Assembly (NCBI RefSeq): GCF_035515035.1
Contig: NZ_DATJCA010000179.1
Coordinates: forward strand, 1-64,000
Origin: Gelidibacter sp035515035
GTDB taxonomy: Bacteria > Bacteroidota > Bacteroidia > Flavobacteriales > Flavobacteriaceae
Direction: 5' to 3'
DNA: 64,000 bases
A model generated the notes under the pieces. That model worked only from the letters and a program-made list of their open reading frames with translations, had not been told where the DNA came from and searched no databases. Positions 25,732 through 34,648 of the stretch are shown piece by piece (the stretch's first letter is position 1; every line of letters starts with the position of its first letter). A program made the translations under genes and the position numbers.

Positions 25732-26814
25732 ATGGAAAACAAGAAAGAATTGAGAACATGGTTAGATGATTTGAAATTGGATCATCCTTTGGTCATTGCA
25801 GGACCATGCAGTGCAGAAACAGAAGAGCAAGTATTGGGTATCGCCCATGAATTGAAAGATACAGATGTTAGTTATTTTAGAGCTGGAATTTGGAAACCAC
25901 GTACTCGTCCGGGAATGTTTGAAGGGGTTGGGGCGTTAGGCTTGAAATGGCTGCAAAAGGTAAAGGAAGAAACAGGTCTTAAAACCGCAACTGAAGTTGC
26001 CAATAGAGCACATGTTGAATTGGCATTGGAGCATGATATCGATTTGTTATGGATTGGTGCACGTTCTACTGTGAGCCCATTTATCGTTCAAGAAATTGCA
26101 GATGCTTTAAAAGGAACTGATAAGATTGTATTGGTTAAAAATCCGGTAAATCCAGATTTACCACTTTGGCTGGGTGCAATTGAGCGTTTGGCATCGGCAG
26201 ATATCAAAAGGCTTGGTGCTATCCACAGAGGGTTTTCAACCTATGAAAAAACAAAGTATAGAAATAATCCTGAATGGCAACTGGCTATCGAATTGCAAAC
26301 GCGATTTCCTGATTTGCCGTTGATCAATGATCCGTCGCACATCACAGGAAAACGTGATATGATTTTTGATGTGTCGCAAACAGCCTTAGATTTGAATTTT
26401 GACGGCCTCATGATTGAGACGCATACCAATCCGGATGCCGCTTGGAGTGATGCTTCACAACAGGTAACACCAGAAACTTTGATTCAAATTATGAGAGATT
26501 TACGGATCAGAAAAGAGTCGGATCCAGAAAAAGAATTCAATACAGAATTGAGTAATTTAAGAGCACAAATTGATGTGGTCGATAACCAACTTATTGAATT
26601 GTTGGGCAAGCGAATGAAGTTTTCTGATGGAATTGGTGCTCTTAAAAAGCAAAAAAACGTTGCGGTTTTGCAAAGTAAACGTTGGAACGAGATTTTGGGA
26701 AATATGGTTTTGGAAGGCGAACAAAATGGATTGAGCGAAGAGTTTATCCTTAAGATGTTCAAAGCGATCCATCAAGAATCCATTAATCACCAAGAGAAAA
26801 TTATTAACGCTTAA
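25732..26814 (+). CDS. Bifunctional DAHP synthase / chorismate mutase type II
   Basis: First step of the shikimate pathway joined to chorismate mutase. Residues about 1-260 are a KDPG/Kdo8P-type (short) DAHP synthase: IAGPCSAETEEQV near residue 22, FRAGIWKPRTRPGMFEG, VKNPVNPDLPLW, NDPSHITGKRDM. Residues about 270-360 are an AroQ chorismate mutase helix bundle (LRAQIDVVDNQLIELLGKRM). The fusion gives one point for control of both the entry and the branch of the pathway and supplies the mutase missing from the monofunctional PheA. Fourth gene of the attenuated operon. Confidence 0.92.
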   Translation: MENKKELRTWLDDLKLDHPLVIAGPCSAETEEQVLGIAHELKDTDVSYFRAGIWKPRTRPGMFEGVGALGLKWLQKVKEETGLKTATEVANRAHVELALEHDIDLLWIGARSTVSPFIVQEIADALKGTDKIVLVKNPVNPDLPLWLGAIERLASADIKRLGAIHRGFSTYEKTKYRNNPEWQLAIELQTRFPDLPLINDPSHITGKRDMIFDVSQTALDLNFDGLMIETHTNPDAAWSDASQQVTPETLIQIMRDLRIRKESDPEKEFNTELSNLRAQIDVVDNQLIELLGKRMKFSDGIGALKKQKNVAVLQSKRWNEILGNMVLEGEQNGLSEEFILKMFKAIHQESINHQEKIINA

Positions 26815-26833
26815 TTTGTATCCTTGTCATTCC

Positions 26834-26881
26834 GAGCGGAGTTAAATTACTTTTTAATCTGAAGTATGATTAATTCCGCTC
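26834..26881. repeat. Hairpin within a CATTCCGAGCGGAGT-type intergenic repeat
   Basis: GAGCGGAGTTAA (26834-26845) pairs with TTAATTCCGCTC (26870-26881), 12 bp with one G-T, over a 24-nt loop. The flanking GTCATTCCGAGCGGAGT wording is common in Bacteroidetes intergenic DNA. It lies 20 bp after the DAHP synthase stop and may end the aromatic operon. Confidence 0.6.
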
Positions 26882-27045
26882 TAGCTGACAGTAAATACGA
26901 AATAGCTAAAGAAAATCGTGGAATTTTCATTTTATATATAAATCACAGGCGCAAATTATCCTAAATAGTTTCTCATCGAAATTTTAAATCTGGAAATATC
27001 CTTTATCGACTTAAAAATTGTTATTTTGTTTACTAAATTTGATGC

Positions 27046-27993
27046 ATGACAGGAACCGTTTATAAGTCCACAGGAAGTTGGTACACCGTAAAAACAGATC
27101 TCGGTGCATTTTATGATTGCCGAATAAAAGGAAAGTTCAGGATCAAGGACATCAAAAGCACCAATCCGATTGCTGTTGGTGATGTGGTGGGTTTTGACGT
27201 AGAAAAGTTGGATAATAAGACTACCGGAATCATCCACACCATTCATGATCGTGAGAATTATATTGTTCGTAAATCAGTTAACCTTTCTAGGCAAACCCAT
27301 ATTATTGCTGCCAATATCGACCAGGTATTTCTGTTGATCACCATAAATAATCCGCCAACATTAACCAGTTTTATAGATCGGTTTTTGGTAACCACGCAAG
27401 CTTATCGCATAAAAACCATTTTAGTGTTTAATAAAATGGATACGTATGATGAAGAGCATGTGATGGAAGTCAAGTATTTGTCCTCTATCTATAGAAAAAT
27501 TGGCTATGAATGTATTGAAGTCTCCGCGCTAACCGGAAAAAACATCGACCATTTAAAAGGATTGATGAAAGACAAAACGAGCATGTTTGCCGGACATTCA
27601 GGCGTTGGTAAATCAACCTTGGTCAATGCTATAGAACCCGGTTTAAATCTAAAAACAAAGGAAATATCCATGCAGCACATGCAGGGACAGCACACCACAA
27701 CGTTTGCTGAGATGTTCGATTTGAGTTTTGGCGCAAAAATAATCGACACACCTGGCATCAAAGGATTTGGCGTTGTAGATATGGATAAAGAGGAAATTGG
27801 TGATTATTTTCCAGAGTTTTTCGCTTTAAAACATCAGTGCCGATTTAATAATTGTTTACATGTTGAGGAACCACAATGCGCCGTAAAAGAGGCATTGGAC
27901 AAAGATGAAATCTCTTTCTCTCGCTATAGAAGTTATCTTCAAATTTTAGAAGGAGATGATGAACATTATCGTACTGAGGAATGGATGAAATGA
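27046..27993 (+). CDS. rsgA: Ribosome small-subunit-dependent GTPase A
   Basis: Circularly permuted GTPase that assists 30S maturation. The 315-residue protein has an N-terminal OB fold (about 1-70), then permuted G motifs in the order NKMD (G4, about residue 128), SALTGKN (G5), GHSGVGKSTLVNAI (G1, about 182), the QHTTTF segment and DTPGIKGFG (G3, about 240). A C-terminal zinc knuckle follows: CRFNNCLHVEEPQCAVKEA. The order G4-G5-G1-G3 is diagnostic. Single gene, probably with its own promoter. Confidence 0.94.
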   Translation: MTGTVYKSTGSWYTVKTDLGAFYDCRIKGKFRIKDIKSTNPIAVGDVVGFDVEKLDNKTTGIIHTIHDRENYIVRKSVNLSRQTHIIAANIDQVFLLITINNPPTLTSFIDRFLVTTQAYRIKTILVFNKMDTYDEEHVMEVKYLSSIYRKIGYECIEVSALTGKNIDHLKGLMKDKTSMFAGHSGVGKSTLVNAIEPGLNLKTKEISMQHMQGQHTTTFAEMFDLSFGAKIIDTPGIKGFGVVDMDKEEIGDYFPEFFALKHQCRFNNCLHVEEPQCAVKEALDKDEISFSRYRSYLQILEGDDEHYRTEEWMK

Positions 27994-27997
27994 GTTT

Positions 27998-28082
27998 TCA
28001 GTCTTCAGTTGGCAGTCTTCGGTTGGCAGTCTTCAGTGGGCAGTCTTCAGTGGGCAGTCTTCAATTTTCAGTCTTCAGTGGA
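27998..28082. repeat. Short tandem CAGTCTTCAGT repeats
   Basis: About six imperfect units of 13-15 bp built on CAGTCTTCAGT(T/G)GG follow the rsgA stop codon directly. Related CAGT-rich strings occur at 24622-24660 and 35752-35803, also just after genes. No coding potential. Confidence 0.75.
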
Positions 28083-28101
28083 TATGGGAAATTTACCAGC
28101 C

Positions 28102-28133
28102 AACCGGCAAGGTTTTAAAAACCTCGTAGGTTT
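28102..28133. repeat. Palindromic repeat, family A
   Basis: AACCGGCAAGGTTTT pairs with AAAACCTCGTAGGTT (two mismatches). Same family as the copies at 46289, 52411, 53252, 56275 and 60317. Confidence 0.7.
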
Positions 28134-28187
28134 CAAAAAGGCATCATCATTTTAGACCTAAACCACCCAACAAGGATATAGATTTTT

Positions 28188-28640
28188 ATGAAAGCAGTCA
28201 TCCAAAGAGTTTCTAATGCAAGTGTCACCATTGACCATAAACAAGTGGCCTCCATTAATTCGGGTTTACTAATTTTGTTGGGCATTGTGAATGAAGATAC
28301 ACAGGAAGACATACAATGGCTGACCAGAAAGATTGCCAATCTTCGCATTTTTGAAGATGAAAACGGGGTGATGAATCGCTCACTAATTGAAGTTGATGGT
28401 GATGCCATTGTCGTCAGCCAGTTTACACTCCACGCCTCCACTAAAAAGGGCAACAGACCAAGTTATATCAAAGCGGCAAAGCCCGAAGTCGCCATTCCTC
28501 TGTATGAGAGTTTTATCAATCAATTGGAACAAGATCTCGGTAAAACCGTTCAGACAGGCCAATTTGGTGCCGATATGAAAGTACAACTCATTAATGATGG
28601 ACCTGTAACGATAATTCTCGATTCCAAGAATGTAGAGTAA
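28188..28640 (+). CDS. dtd: D-aminoacyl-tRNA deacylase
   Basis: Hydrolyses D-aminoacyl and glycyl-tRNA mischarges. The 150-residue protein starts MKAVIQRVSNASVTI, carries VVSQFTLHASTKKGNRPSY (the SQFTL motif, about residues 78-82) and ends with FGADMKVQLINDGPVTI, including the NxGPVT motif that forms the chiral proofreading site with the Gly-cisPro segment. Full length, single domain. Identification is firm. Confidence 0.95.
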   Translation: MKAVIQRVSNASVTIDHKQVASINSGLLILLGIVNEDTQEDIQWLTRKIANLRIFEDENGVMNRSLIEVDGDAIVVSQFTLHASTKKGNRPSYIKAAKPEVAIPLYESFINQLEQDLGKTVQTGQFGADMKVQLINDGPVTIILDSKNVE

Positions 28641-28644
28641 TCAT

Positions 28645-28674
28645 TTTGATATTTGTTAAAAAAGATTACTTTAG
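28645..28674 (+). promoter_or_regulatory. Promoter of the DUF3857 gene pair
   Basis: TTTG (28645-28648), 18-nt spacer, TACTTTAG (28667-28674), the same -7 variant as the pheA promoter. The predicted start is about 12 nt before the ATG at 28692. Confidence 0.62.
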
Positions 28675-28691
28675 CCTATTAACATGGCCCC

Positions 28692-30611
28692 ATGATCAAA
28701 ATTTACCGCTTAATTTTTGTTCTGGTTTTTCCTATGTTTTGTTCAGGACAAGAGGATAAACTATTGAACTCCCAAACCGTCCCTACTGCTTTAAGGGAAA
28801 ATGCGAACGCCGTCGTAAGATGGGATGATTCACAAATTGAAGTTAAGGCTGCAAATAAAATGGTCCAAACCAACAAACGGGTTGTGACCATTTTAAATTC
28901 TTCCGGAAACTCTAAAGTCAACGCTTATTTGGGGTATGATAAAGGAATTTCCATCAAAAAAATGGAAGCACGGATTTTTGATGCCCAAGGAAAAGAAATC
29001 AAGAAAATAAAGAGGAACGATTTTGAAGATGTCAGCGCAGTTGATGGCGGCACACTTTATTCAGACAGTCGAGTTAAATATCTAGAATATACCCCAATTG
29101 ACTATCCTTACACCGTACTATTTGAGACCGAGGTTGAATACAGTTATACGGCATACATAAGAAGGTGGAAACCTATAGAAGGCTTTGCCACTAGTACTGA
29201 AAACAGTCGCTACGTGTTTCGTTATGATCCTTCCAACGAATTAAATAAATATGAGACCAATTTTGAAACCTTTGGCGTTGTAAATCACTCCAAGCCTGGC
29301 GAAATCCATTATGAAGCCAACAACCTTAAAGCTATTGTATATGAAGCGTACAGCCCGAATCTCAAAGATATAACGCCCTACGCCATGCTCAATTTGAAAA
29401 ACTTCTCCTATGAAGGGTATGTTGGCAGTGCAAATGATTGGGAAGGTTTGGGAAAATGGATGCATGAACAATTGTTGTTGGGAAGGACTCGGGTTTCTGA
29501 TAAAACCAAGAATGAAATAAATGCCTTGGTGGCCGGCCTCGATGATCCCCTAGAAAAGGCGAAAGTAGTGTATCAATATGTTCAAAATAACACAAGATAT
29601 ATCAGTGTTCAAGAAGGTATTGGAGGCATCCAACCTATAGATGCACTAAAAGTTGATGAGGTAAAATATGGCGATTGCAAAGGCCTTTCCAACTATACCA
29701 AAGCCCTTTTGGATGTTGTTGGTGTTGAATCCTATTATACACGAGTTTATGCCTCCCCCGATAATTTAGTGGATATCAATAAGGATTTTGTCTCTTTTCT
29801 TGGGCAATCAAATCATGTCATTTTAAATCTTCCTTATGAAGGAACAAATATCTGGTTGGAATGCACAAGTCAAACCTCACCTTTTGGATATAGTGCCAAT
29901 TTTACGGACGACCGAAATGTTTTTGTGATCCGGCCTGATGGCGGTGAAGTTATCCGCACCAAAATTTATACTGCCGCAGAAAATCTATTGGATACCAAGG
30001 CAAATATCGTCTTGACCGAAGATGGCGATATTGAAGCTAAAATCCATCTAAATTCCTACGGTACCCAATATGGACATCATGAGGGGATTCAGAATAGAAC
30101 ATTAAAAGATCAAACACTTCATTATAAAGATTATTGGAGCTATATCAATAATGTAGATATTCTTTCAATGAATTACAACAACGATAAAGAAACGATAATG
30201 TTTAATGAAAACATTGCACTTACTGCAAAGAAATATGCCTCAAAAACAGGTGATCGTTTGCTGCTAAGTCCAAATTTCTTCAATGTGCTTTCCAATGTGC
30301 CAACGCGTTACAGAGAAAGAAAACTGCCGTTTGAAATAGAGCGCGGTTTTCATGATAGGGATGAATATGTCATTTCCATTCCAGAAAACTTTGAAATTGA
30401 AGCACTTCAAAATGATGTGCTTATTGAAAATAAATTCGGCAAATACAACTATTCCATTTCTAAAACAGACGACCATACCTTACTGTTTAAACGCAGTTTT
30501 ATTTTGAATAAGGGTAATTATGTCAACGCCGATTATGAAGATTTCAGAAATTTTTATTTAGAAGTCGTTAAACAAGACCAATCAAGAATTATCCTCATTA
30601 AAAAATCTTAG
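28692..30611 (+). CDS. DUF3857 and transglutaminase-like domain protein (intact catalytic Cys)
   Basis: A 639-residue exported protein: signal peptide (MIKIYRLIFVLVFPMFCSGQ), DUF3857 domain (about 50-230), transglutaminase-like fold (about 270-400), and a C-terminal beta-rich region. The transglutaminase core keeps a Cys in KYGDCKGLSNYTKALL and a His in SNHVILNL, so it may be catalytically competent as a protease or amidase-like enzyme. The biological role is unknown. It is followed 4 bp later by a paralogue in which the Cys is replaced, so the two products may act together in the periplasm. Confidence 0.86.
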   Translation: MIKIYRLIFVLVFPMFCSGQEDKLLNSQTVPTALRENANAVVRWDDSQIEVKAANKMVQTNKRVVTILNSSGNSKVNAYLGYDKGISIKKMEARIFDAQGKEIKKIKRNDFEDVSAVDGGTLYSDSRVKYLEYTPIDYPYTVLFETEVEYSYTAYIRRWKPIEGFATSTENSRYVFRYDPSNELNKYETNFETFGVVNHSKPGEIHYEANNLKAIVYEAYSPNLKDITPYAMLNLKNFSYEGYVGSANDWEGLGKWMHEQLLLGRTRVSDKTKNEINALVAGLDDPLEKAKVVYQYVQNNTRYISVQEGIGGIQPIDALKVDEVKYGDCKGLSNYTKALLDVVGVESYYTRVYASPDNLVDINKDFVSFLGQSNHVILNLPYEGTNIWLECTSQTSPFGYSANFTDDRNVFVIRPDGGEVIRTKIYTAAENLLDTKANIVLTEDGDIEAKIHLNSYGTQYGHHEGIQNRTLKDQTLHYKDYWSYINNVDILSMNYNNDKETIMFNENIALTAKKYASKTGDRLLLSPNFFNVLSNVPTRYRERKLPFEIERGFHDRDEYVISIPENFEIEALQNDVLIENKFGKYNYSISKTDDHTLLFKRSFILNKGNYVNADYEDFRNFYLEVVKQDQSRIILIKKS

Positions 30612-30615
30612 CCAC

Positions 30616-32628
30616 ATGAAAAAAATCGCCTACCTGCTTATTTTTATTGCTTTTAACTGGACCAACGCCCAAGATTACCGATTCGGAAAGGTATCCAAGG
30701 AAGAGCTTCAAGAAACCGCATATCCAATGGACTCTGAAGCAAATGCCGCAATTTTATATCTCAATCAAAAAACCTATTACAATTATGTACAAAGTGAAGG
30801 TTTTGTTCAAATTACAGAAGTGTATAAGCGGATAAAAATTTATAATAAAGATGGTTATGACTGGGCTACTGGAGAGATCGAATTAAGAGATGACGGTTCA
30901 AAACGAGAATCTGTGGTTAGTCTAAAGACGGTAACCTACACCCAAGAGAATGGGAAAATAGAGGTGACCAAATTAAAGAAGGATGGCATGTTTGATGAGA
31001 AAAACAATAAATACTGGAAGACCTCAAAGTTTACCATGCCAAATATTAAAGATGGCTGTGTAATTGAATTGGAATATAAGATTACGTCGCCGTACATAAG
31101 TATCCGAGATATCAATTTGCAATATGGCATTCCGATAAAGGAATTGGATATGTACGTGAGAATTCCTGAATATTTTAATTTTAATAAATATGTGAATCCA
31201 AGAGCGACATACATCCCAAAGATTATCAATTCAGAGGTAATGAGGTCAGAGGTGCTTCATCTTAAAAACACTGGAATTGGGGCTAACGGATTTGTTAAAT
31301 CGAACCATTCAAGTGAAAAGTGGGAGTTTAAAGAGAACAAAACGGAAATAAAGCTTAAAAATGTTCCTGCGCTTAAAAAGGAAAGTTATGTGAGTGAACT
31401 TAGTACATACAAAACCAAATTAATTTGGGAGTATGCTTATTCCAGAGATCTCAAAGGAGTTGTAAAAAACTTTGCAACATCATGGGATGAGGTTACCAAA
31501 ACCATTTATGATGATACTGGATTTGGAGCAGAATTAAAACAGACAAAGTATTTTGAAGATGAGGTTTCAGCTCTTATCAAAGGGGTTACGGACAAAACTG
31601 AAAAAATGAATCTCATTTTTAATTTTGTAAAATCAAAAGTAAAATGGAATGATTATTATGGTTTTATTACAGATAATGGTGTGAAAAAGGCCTATAAAGA
31701 AGGCGTTGGTAATGTAGCCGACATCAATTTAATGCTCACTGCCATGTTGCGTTATGCCAAAATAAATGCTAATCCCATGTTGGTCAGTACAAGAAGCAAC
31801 GACATTCCGGTATTTCCTGCAACTGGTGGATTTAATTATGTGGTAGCCGCCGTAGAAGTGCTTAACGATGTCGTTATTCTGGACGCGACCGATAAATTTT
31901 CAACCGCCAACGTGCTTCCAGTAAGAGCCATCAATTGGCAAGGTAGAATCATTAGAGAGGCGGGCACATCAGCCTGGTTTGATCTTAGTCCTAAAGAAAC
32001 AGTCAAAGAGAATACGTCCTTAAATGCGAAAATTAATGATGATCTTTCTATTGATGGTAAGGTCAGAGGTCAAATGACCTCATTTGCGGCAAAGAATTTC
32101 AGGAGTAAATATGAGAATTTCAATACCGAAGAAAAATTGATGGCTCTTGAAAAGGATAAGGGTGAGATAGAAGTATCAAATTATGAGGTTACGGACATGG
32201 ATGTAATAGATAAACCGATCATGTATGTTTATGATTATAATCTGAAGAATGGCCTAGAGCAAATAGGCGATAAAGTATTTCTAACCCCAATGCTGTTTTT
32301 TGCGCCGAAGGAAAATCCGTTTAAAGACGATAAAAGAGAATATCCAATTGATTTTGTATATGCAATGAACGATAGATATACTATTAATGTAATCATTCCA
32401 GACGGCTATGTTGTGGAGTCCATGCCGGAAAATTCCGTAGTTCAATTTCAAGGTAGTGCAGGTGAGTTTAAGTATATTGCAATAGCAAATGGGAAGATGT
32501 TGCAGTTTTTAATTTCTTTAGATTTGAATCAATCCTTAATTCTTCCTGATGAATATTCTGATTTCAAACAATTCTATCAATTGATGACAGAAAAGCAAAC
32601 CGAAAAAGTAGTACTTAAAAAAATATAA
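30616..32628 (+). CDS. DUF3857 protein, transglutaminase-like domain without the catalytic Cys
   Basis: Paralogue of the previous gene: signal peptide (MKKIAYLLIFIAFNWTNAQD), DUF3857 domain, transglutaminase-like fold and a beta-rich C-terminus, 670 residues in all. At the position of the active-site Cys the sequence reads EGVGNVADINLMLTAMLRYA, with no Cys, although the following helix (LMLTAMLRYAKINANPMLVS) aligns well. It is therefore probably a binding rather than a catalytic protein. It lies 4 bp after the intact paralogue and directly ahead of the MazG-like gene. Confidence 0.85.
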   Translation: MKKIAYLLIFIAFNWTNAQDYRFGKVSKEELQETAYPMDSEANAAILYLNQKTYYNYVQSEGFVQITEVYKRIKIYNKDGYDWATGEIELRDDGSKRESVVSLKTVTYTQENGKIEVTKLKKDGMFDEKNNKYWKTSKFTMPNIKDGCVIELEYKITSPYISIRDINLQYGIPIKELDMYVRIPEYFNFNKYVNPRATYIPKIINSEVMRSEVLHLKNTGIGANGFVKSNHSSEKWEFKENKTEIKLKNVPALKKESYVSELSTYKTKLIWEYAYSRDLKGVVKNFATSWDEVTKTIYDDTGFGAELKQTKYFEDEVSALIKGVTDKTEKMNLIFNFVKSKVKWNDYYGFITDNGVKKAYKEGVGNVADINLMLTAMLRYAKINANPMLVSTRSNDIPVFPATGGFNYVVAAVEVLNDVVILDATDKFSTANVLPVRAINWQGRIIREAGTSAWFDLSPKETVKENTSLNAKINDDLSIDGKVRGQMTSFAAKNFRSKYENFNTEEKLMALEKDKGEIEVSNYEVTDMDVIDKPIMYVYDYNLKNGLEQIGDKVFLTPMLFFAPKENPFKDDKREYPIDFVYAMNDRYTINVIIPDGYVVESMPENSVVQFQGSAGEFKYIAIANGKMLQFLISLDLNQSLILPDEYSDFKQFYQLMTEKQTEKVVLKKI

Positions 32629-32629
32629 A

Positions 32630-32956
32630 ATGGAGCTTAAAAATTCGCAAAAGGTAGTAGATGACTGGATCAAAGCCCATGGCGTCCGATATTTTAATGA
32701 GCTGACCAATATGGCACAACTTACTGAAGAAGTTGGCGAAGTTGCCCGGATTATTGCGCGTCGTTATGGCGAACAGAGTGAAAAGGAAAGTGACAAGGAC
32801 AAAGATTTGGGAGAGGAATTGGCCGATGTGGTCTTCGTTGTTTTGTGCTTGGCCAATCAAACAGGAATTGATTTGCAGGCGGCTTTCGACAAAAAAATGG
32901 ACTTAAAAACAAAGCGGGACCACGACAGGCATCATGGAAATGAGAAATTAAAATGA
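32630..32956 (+). CDS. MazG-like nucleotide pyrophosphohydrolase
   Basis: A 108-residue all-alpha protein of the MazG/NTP-PPase superfamily. The metal-binding pattern is visible as LTEEVGEVARIIARRYGEQ (ExxE, about residues 29-33) and EELADVVFVVLCLA (ExxxD, about 63-68). The likely role is clearing of non-canonical or excess nucleoside triphosphates; the substrate is not known. Its ATG comes one base after the stop of the preceding DUF3857 gene, so it is cotranscribed, although the functions look unrelated. Confidence 0.85.
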   Translation: MELKNSQKVVDDWIKAHGVRYFNELTNMAQLTEEVGEVARIIARRYGEQSEKESDKDKDLGEELADVVFVVLCLANQTGIDLQAAFDKKMDLKTKRDHDRHHGNEKLK

Positions 32957-33207
32957 ATTTTATGAGTTAGGAGTTATGAGTTAGGAGTTATGAGTGATGA
33001 GTTTTTGAAGATGTAAATTATTCTTTTCGTCAATCGTCAATCCCAATCGTAAATCATTCTAAGGTCTCCTCTGTGAAACTTCGTGCTTCTTTTGTGTCAC
33101 TTTGTGAAATAGCTTTTCTATTTTCGTAAATCGCAAATCCCGCCTTAGCAAAAGCTGCGGACGGGGAGGCAAAAATCGTAAATCAAAAATCGTCAATCGT
33201 TAATCCC
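32957..33207. repeat. Intergenic simple repeats before aroA
   Basis: No gene. It holds near-tandem GAGTTAGGAGTTATGAGTTA strings (32961-33002), a GC-rich hairpin-like piece (CCCGCCTTAGC...GCGGACGGGG, about 33138-33169), and AATCGTAAATCAAAAATCGT-type strings up to the aroA start. No recognisable promoter consensus was found. Confidence 0.55.
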
Positions 33208-34470
33208 ATGTTATTAGCTCTTCATAAATCTGCCATCGTAGAAAATCCTCCAAAAATTGTCATCACAGGCTCAAAAAGTGAGTCGAATAGATTGTTATTG
33301 TTGCAAGCACTTTATCCGGAATTGCAGATTCAAAATGTCTCCAATTCTGATGATTCCGAAGTGATGCAGAAAGCATTAAAATCAACTTCAAACGTGATTG
33401 ATATCTCTCACGCAGGGACCGCAATGCGTTTTTTGACCGCTTTTTTTGCCACACAAGAAGGAAGAGAGGTGATCATTACAGGTTCTGACCGAATGAAGGA
33501 GCGTCCTATACAAGTGCTGGTTGAGGCCTTAAATGCCTTAGGTTCTGACATCTCCTATTTGGAAACGCAAGGTTGCCCACCCCTAAAAATCAAAGGGAAG
33601 TTGTTGTTAAAAGACCAAGTGTCTTTAAAGGCCAATGTGAGCAGTCAATATATTTCTGCATTATTATTGATTGCCCCGAAATTAAAAAAGGGATTGGAAT
33701 TGACCTTAGAGGGTGAAATTACCTCCGTTCCTTATATCAATATGACCTTAGATTTACTCAATCAAATTGGCGTTAAAACTAGTTTCGAGAATAATAAAAT
33801 AAATGTGAGTCCGATTGGAAGTCTGAATGTCCATCAACAGCCTTTAACGGTAGAAAGCGATTGGTCTTCGGCATCTTATTTTTACAGTATTGTAGCCTTA
33901 AGTCCAGTGGGAACGGCAATCACCTTATCATCCTACAAAAAACGTAGTTTACAGGGCGATTCAGTTCTGTCAAATATCTATACTGATTTTGGTGTAGAAA
34001 CGAAATTTGGCAAGAACGAAATTACACTTCTAAAAAAAGATGAATGCCACCTGAAAACGATGCACTGCGATCTGAAAAACGCTCCAGATATTGCCCAAAC
34101 CATTGCGGTAACCTCTTTTGGACTCGGAATAGGCTGTTTTTTAACAGGTTTACATACTCTAAAAATTAAAGAAACGGATAGACTTGTAGCCTTAAAAACA
34201 GAACTTGAAAAGTTGGGGGCAAAAGTTTCAATAACTAACAATAGTTTAACTTTAGCACCTCATCAACTGTTTGCGTCAGACGCTAAAACTCAATCAAATA
34301 AAGGGTTGGGAGAGGTTATAGCCACTTATCATGATCACAGAATGGCCATGGCTTTTGCGCCTTTAAGTCTCAAAACAAATCTCCAAATTGAAGATGCGAT
34401 GGTGGTTTCTAAATCCTATCCTACCTTCTGGGACGACCTCAAAATGGTCGGATTTAAAATAACAAAATAA
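33208..34470 (+). CDS. aroA: 3-phosphoshikimate 1-carboxyvinyltransferase (EPSP synthase)
   Basis: Sixth step of the shikimate pathway. The 420-residue protein shows GSKSESNRLLLLQALYPE (shikimate-3-phosphate binding, about residues 22-39), the glycine loop as SHAGTAMRFLTAFFA, RMKERPIQVLVEAL, VSSQYISALLL, and a C-terminal KETDRLVALKTEL then YHDHRMAMAFAPL. The usual NAGT loop reads HAGT here. It supplies chorismate for the operon at 22.6-26.8 kb but is not linked to it. Confidence 0.93.
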   Translation: MLLALHKSAIVENPPKIVITGSKSESNRLLLLQALYPELQIQNVSNSDDSEVMQKALKSTSNVIDISHAGTAMRFLTAFFATQEGREVIITGSDRMKERPIQVLVEALNALGSDISYLETQGCPPLKIKGKLLLKDQVSLKANVSSQYISALLLIAPKLKKGLELTLEGEITSVPYINMTLDLLNQIGVKTSFENNKINVSPIGSLNVHQQPLTVESDWSSASYFYSIVALSPVGTAITLSSYKKRSLQGDSVLSNIYTDFGVETKFGKNEITLLKKDECHLKTMHCDLKNAPDIAQTIAVTSFGLGIGCFLTGLHTLKIKETDRLVALKTELEKLGAKVSITNNSLTLAPHQLFASDAKTQSNKGLGEVIATYHDHRMAMAFAPLSLKTNLQIEDAMVVSKSYPTFWDDLKMVGFKITK

Positions 34471-34485
34471 TAATCGCACATTTAC

Positions 34486-34517
34486 TTGACAAGGCCTACT
34501 TTGAGATTGTATCTTTG
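34486..34517 (+). promoter_or_regulatory. queA promoter with a leader of about 125 nt
   Basis: TTG (34486-34488), 21-nt spacer and TATCTTTG (34510-34517), a full match to TAnnTTTG. The start site would be near 34523, leaving an untranslated leader of about 125 nt before queA; no known riboswitch was recognised in it. Confidence 0.65.
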
Positions 34518-34648
34518 CAGCCTGCAAAAATCTATACAAATCGAGCAGTGAAACACTTATAGCTAAGTTTAAACGAATGGTTTGATAGAAAAGGGTATTC
34601 TTAAGATTTGTTGGCAAACAGATCTGATCATTAAAAACACATAAATAC

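Noticed and set aside
26834..27045. A small RNA or tRNA in the gap before rsgA
   Set aside because: Only an imperfect repeat hairpin is present; no tRNA-like cloverleaf or conserved T-loop was found here or elsewhere in the window.
28387..28586. Overlapping short reading frames within dtd on both strands
   Set aside because: dtd is full length and conserved across this region; the alternatives have no support.
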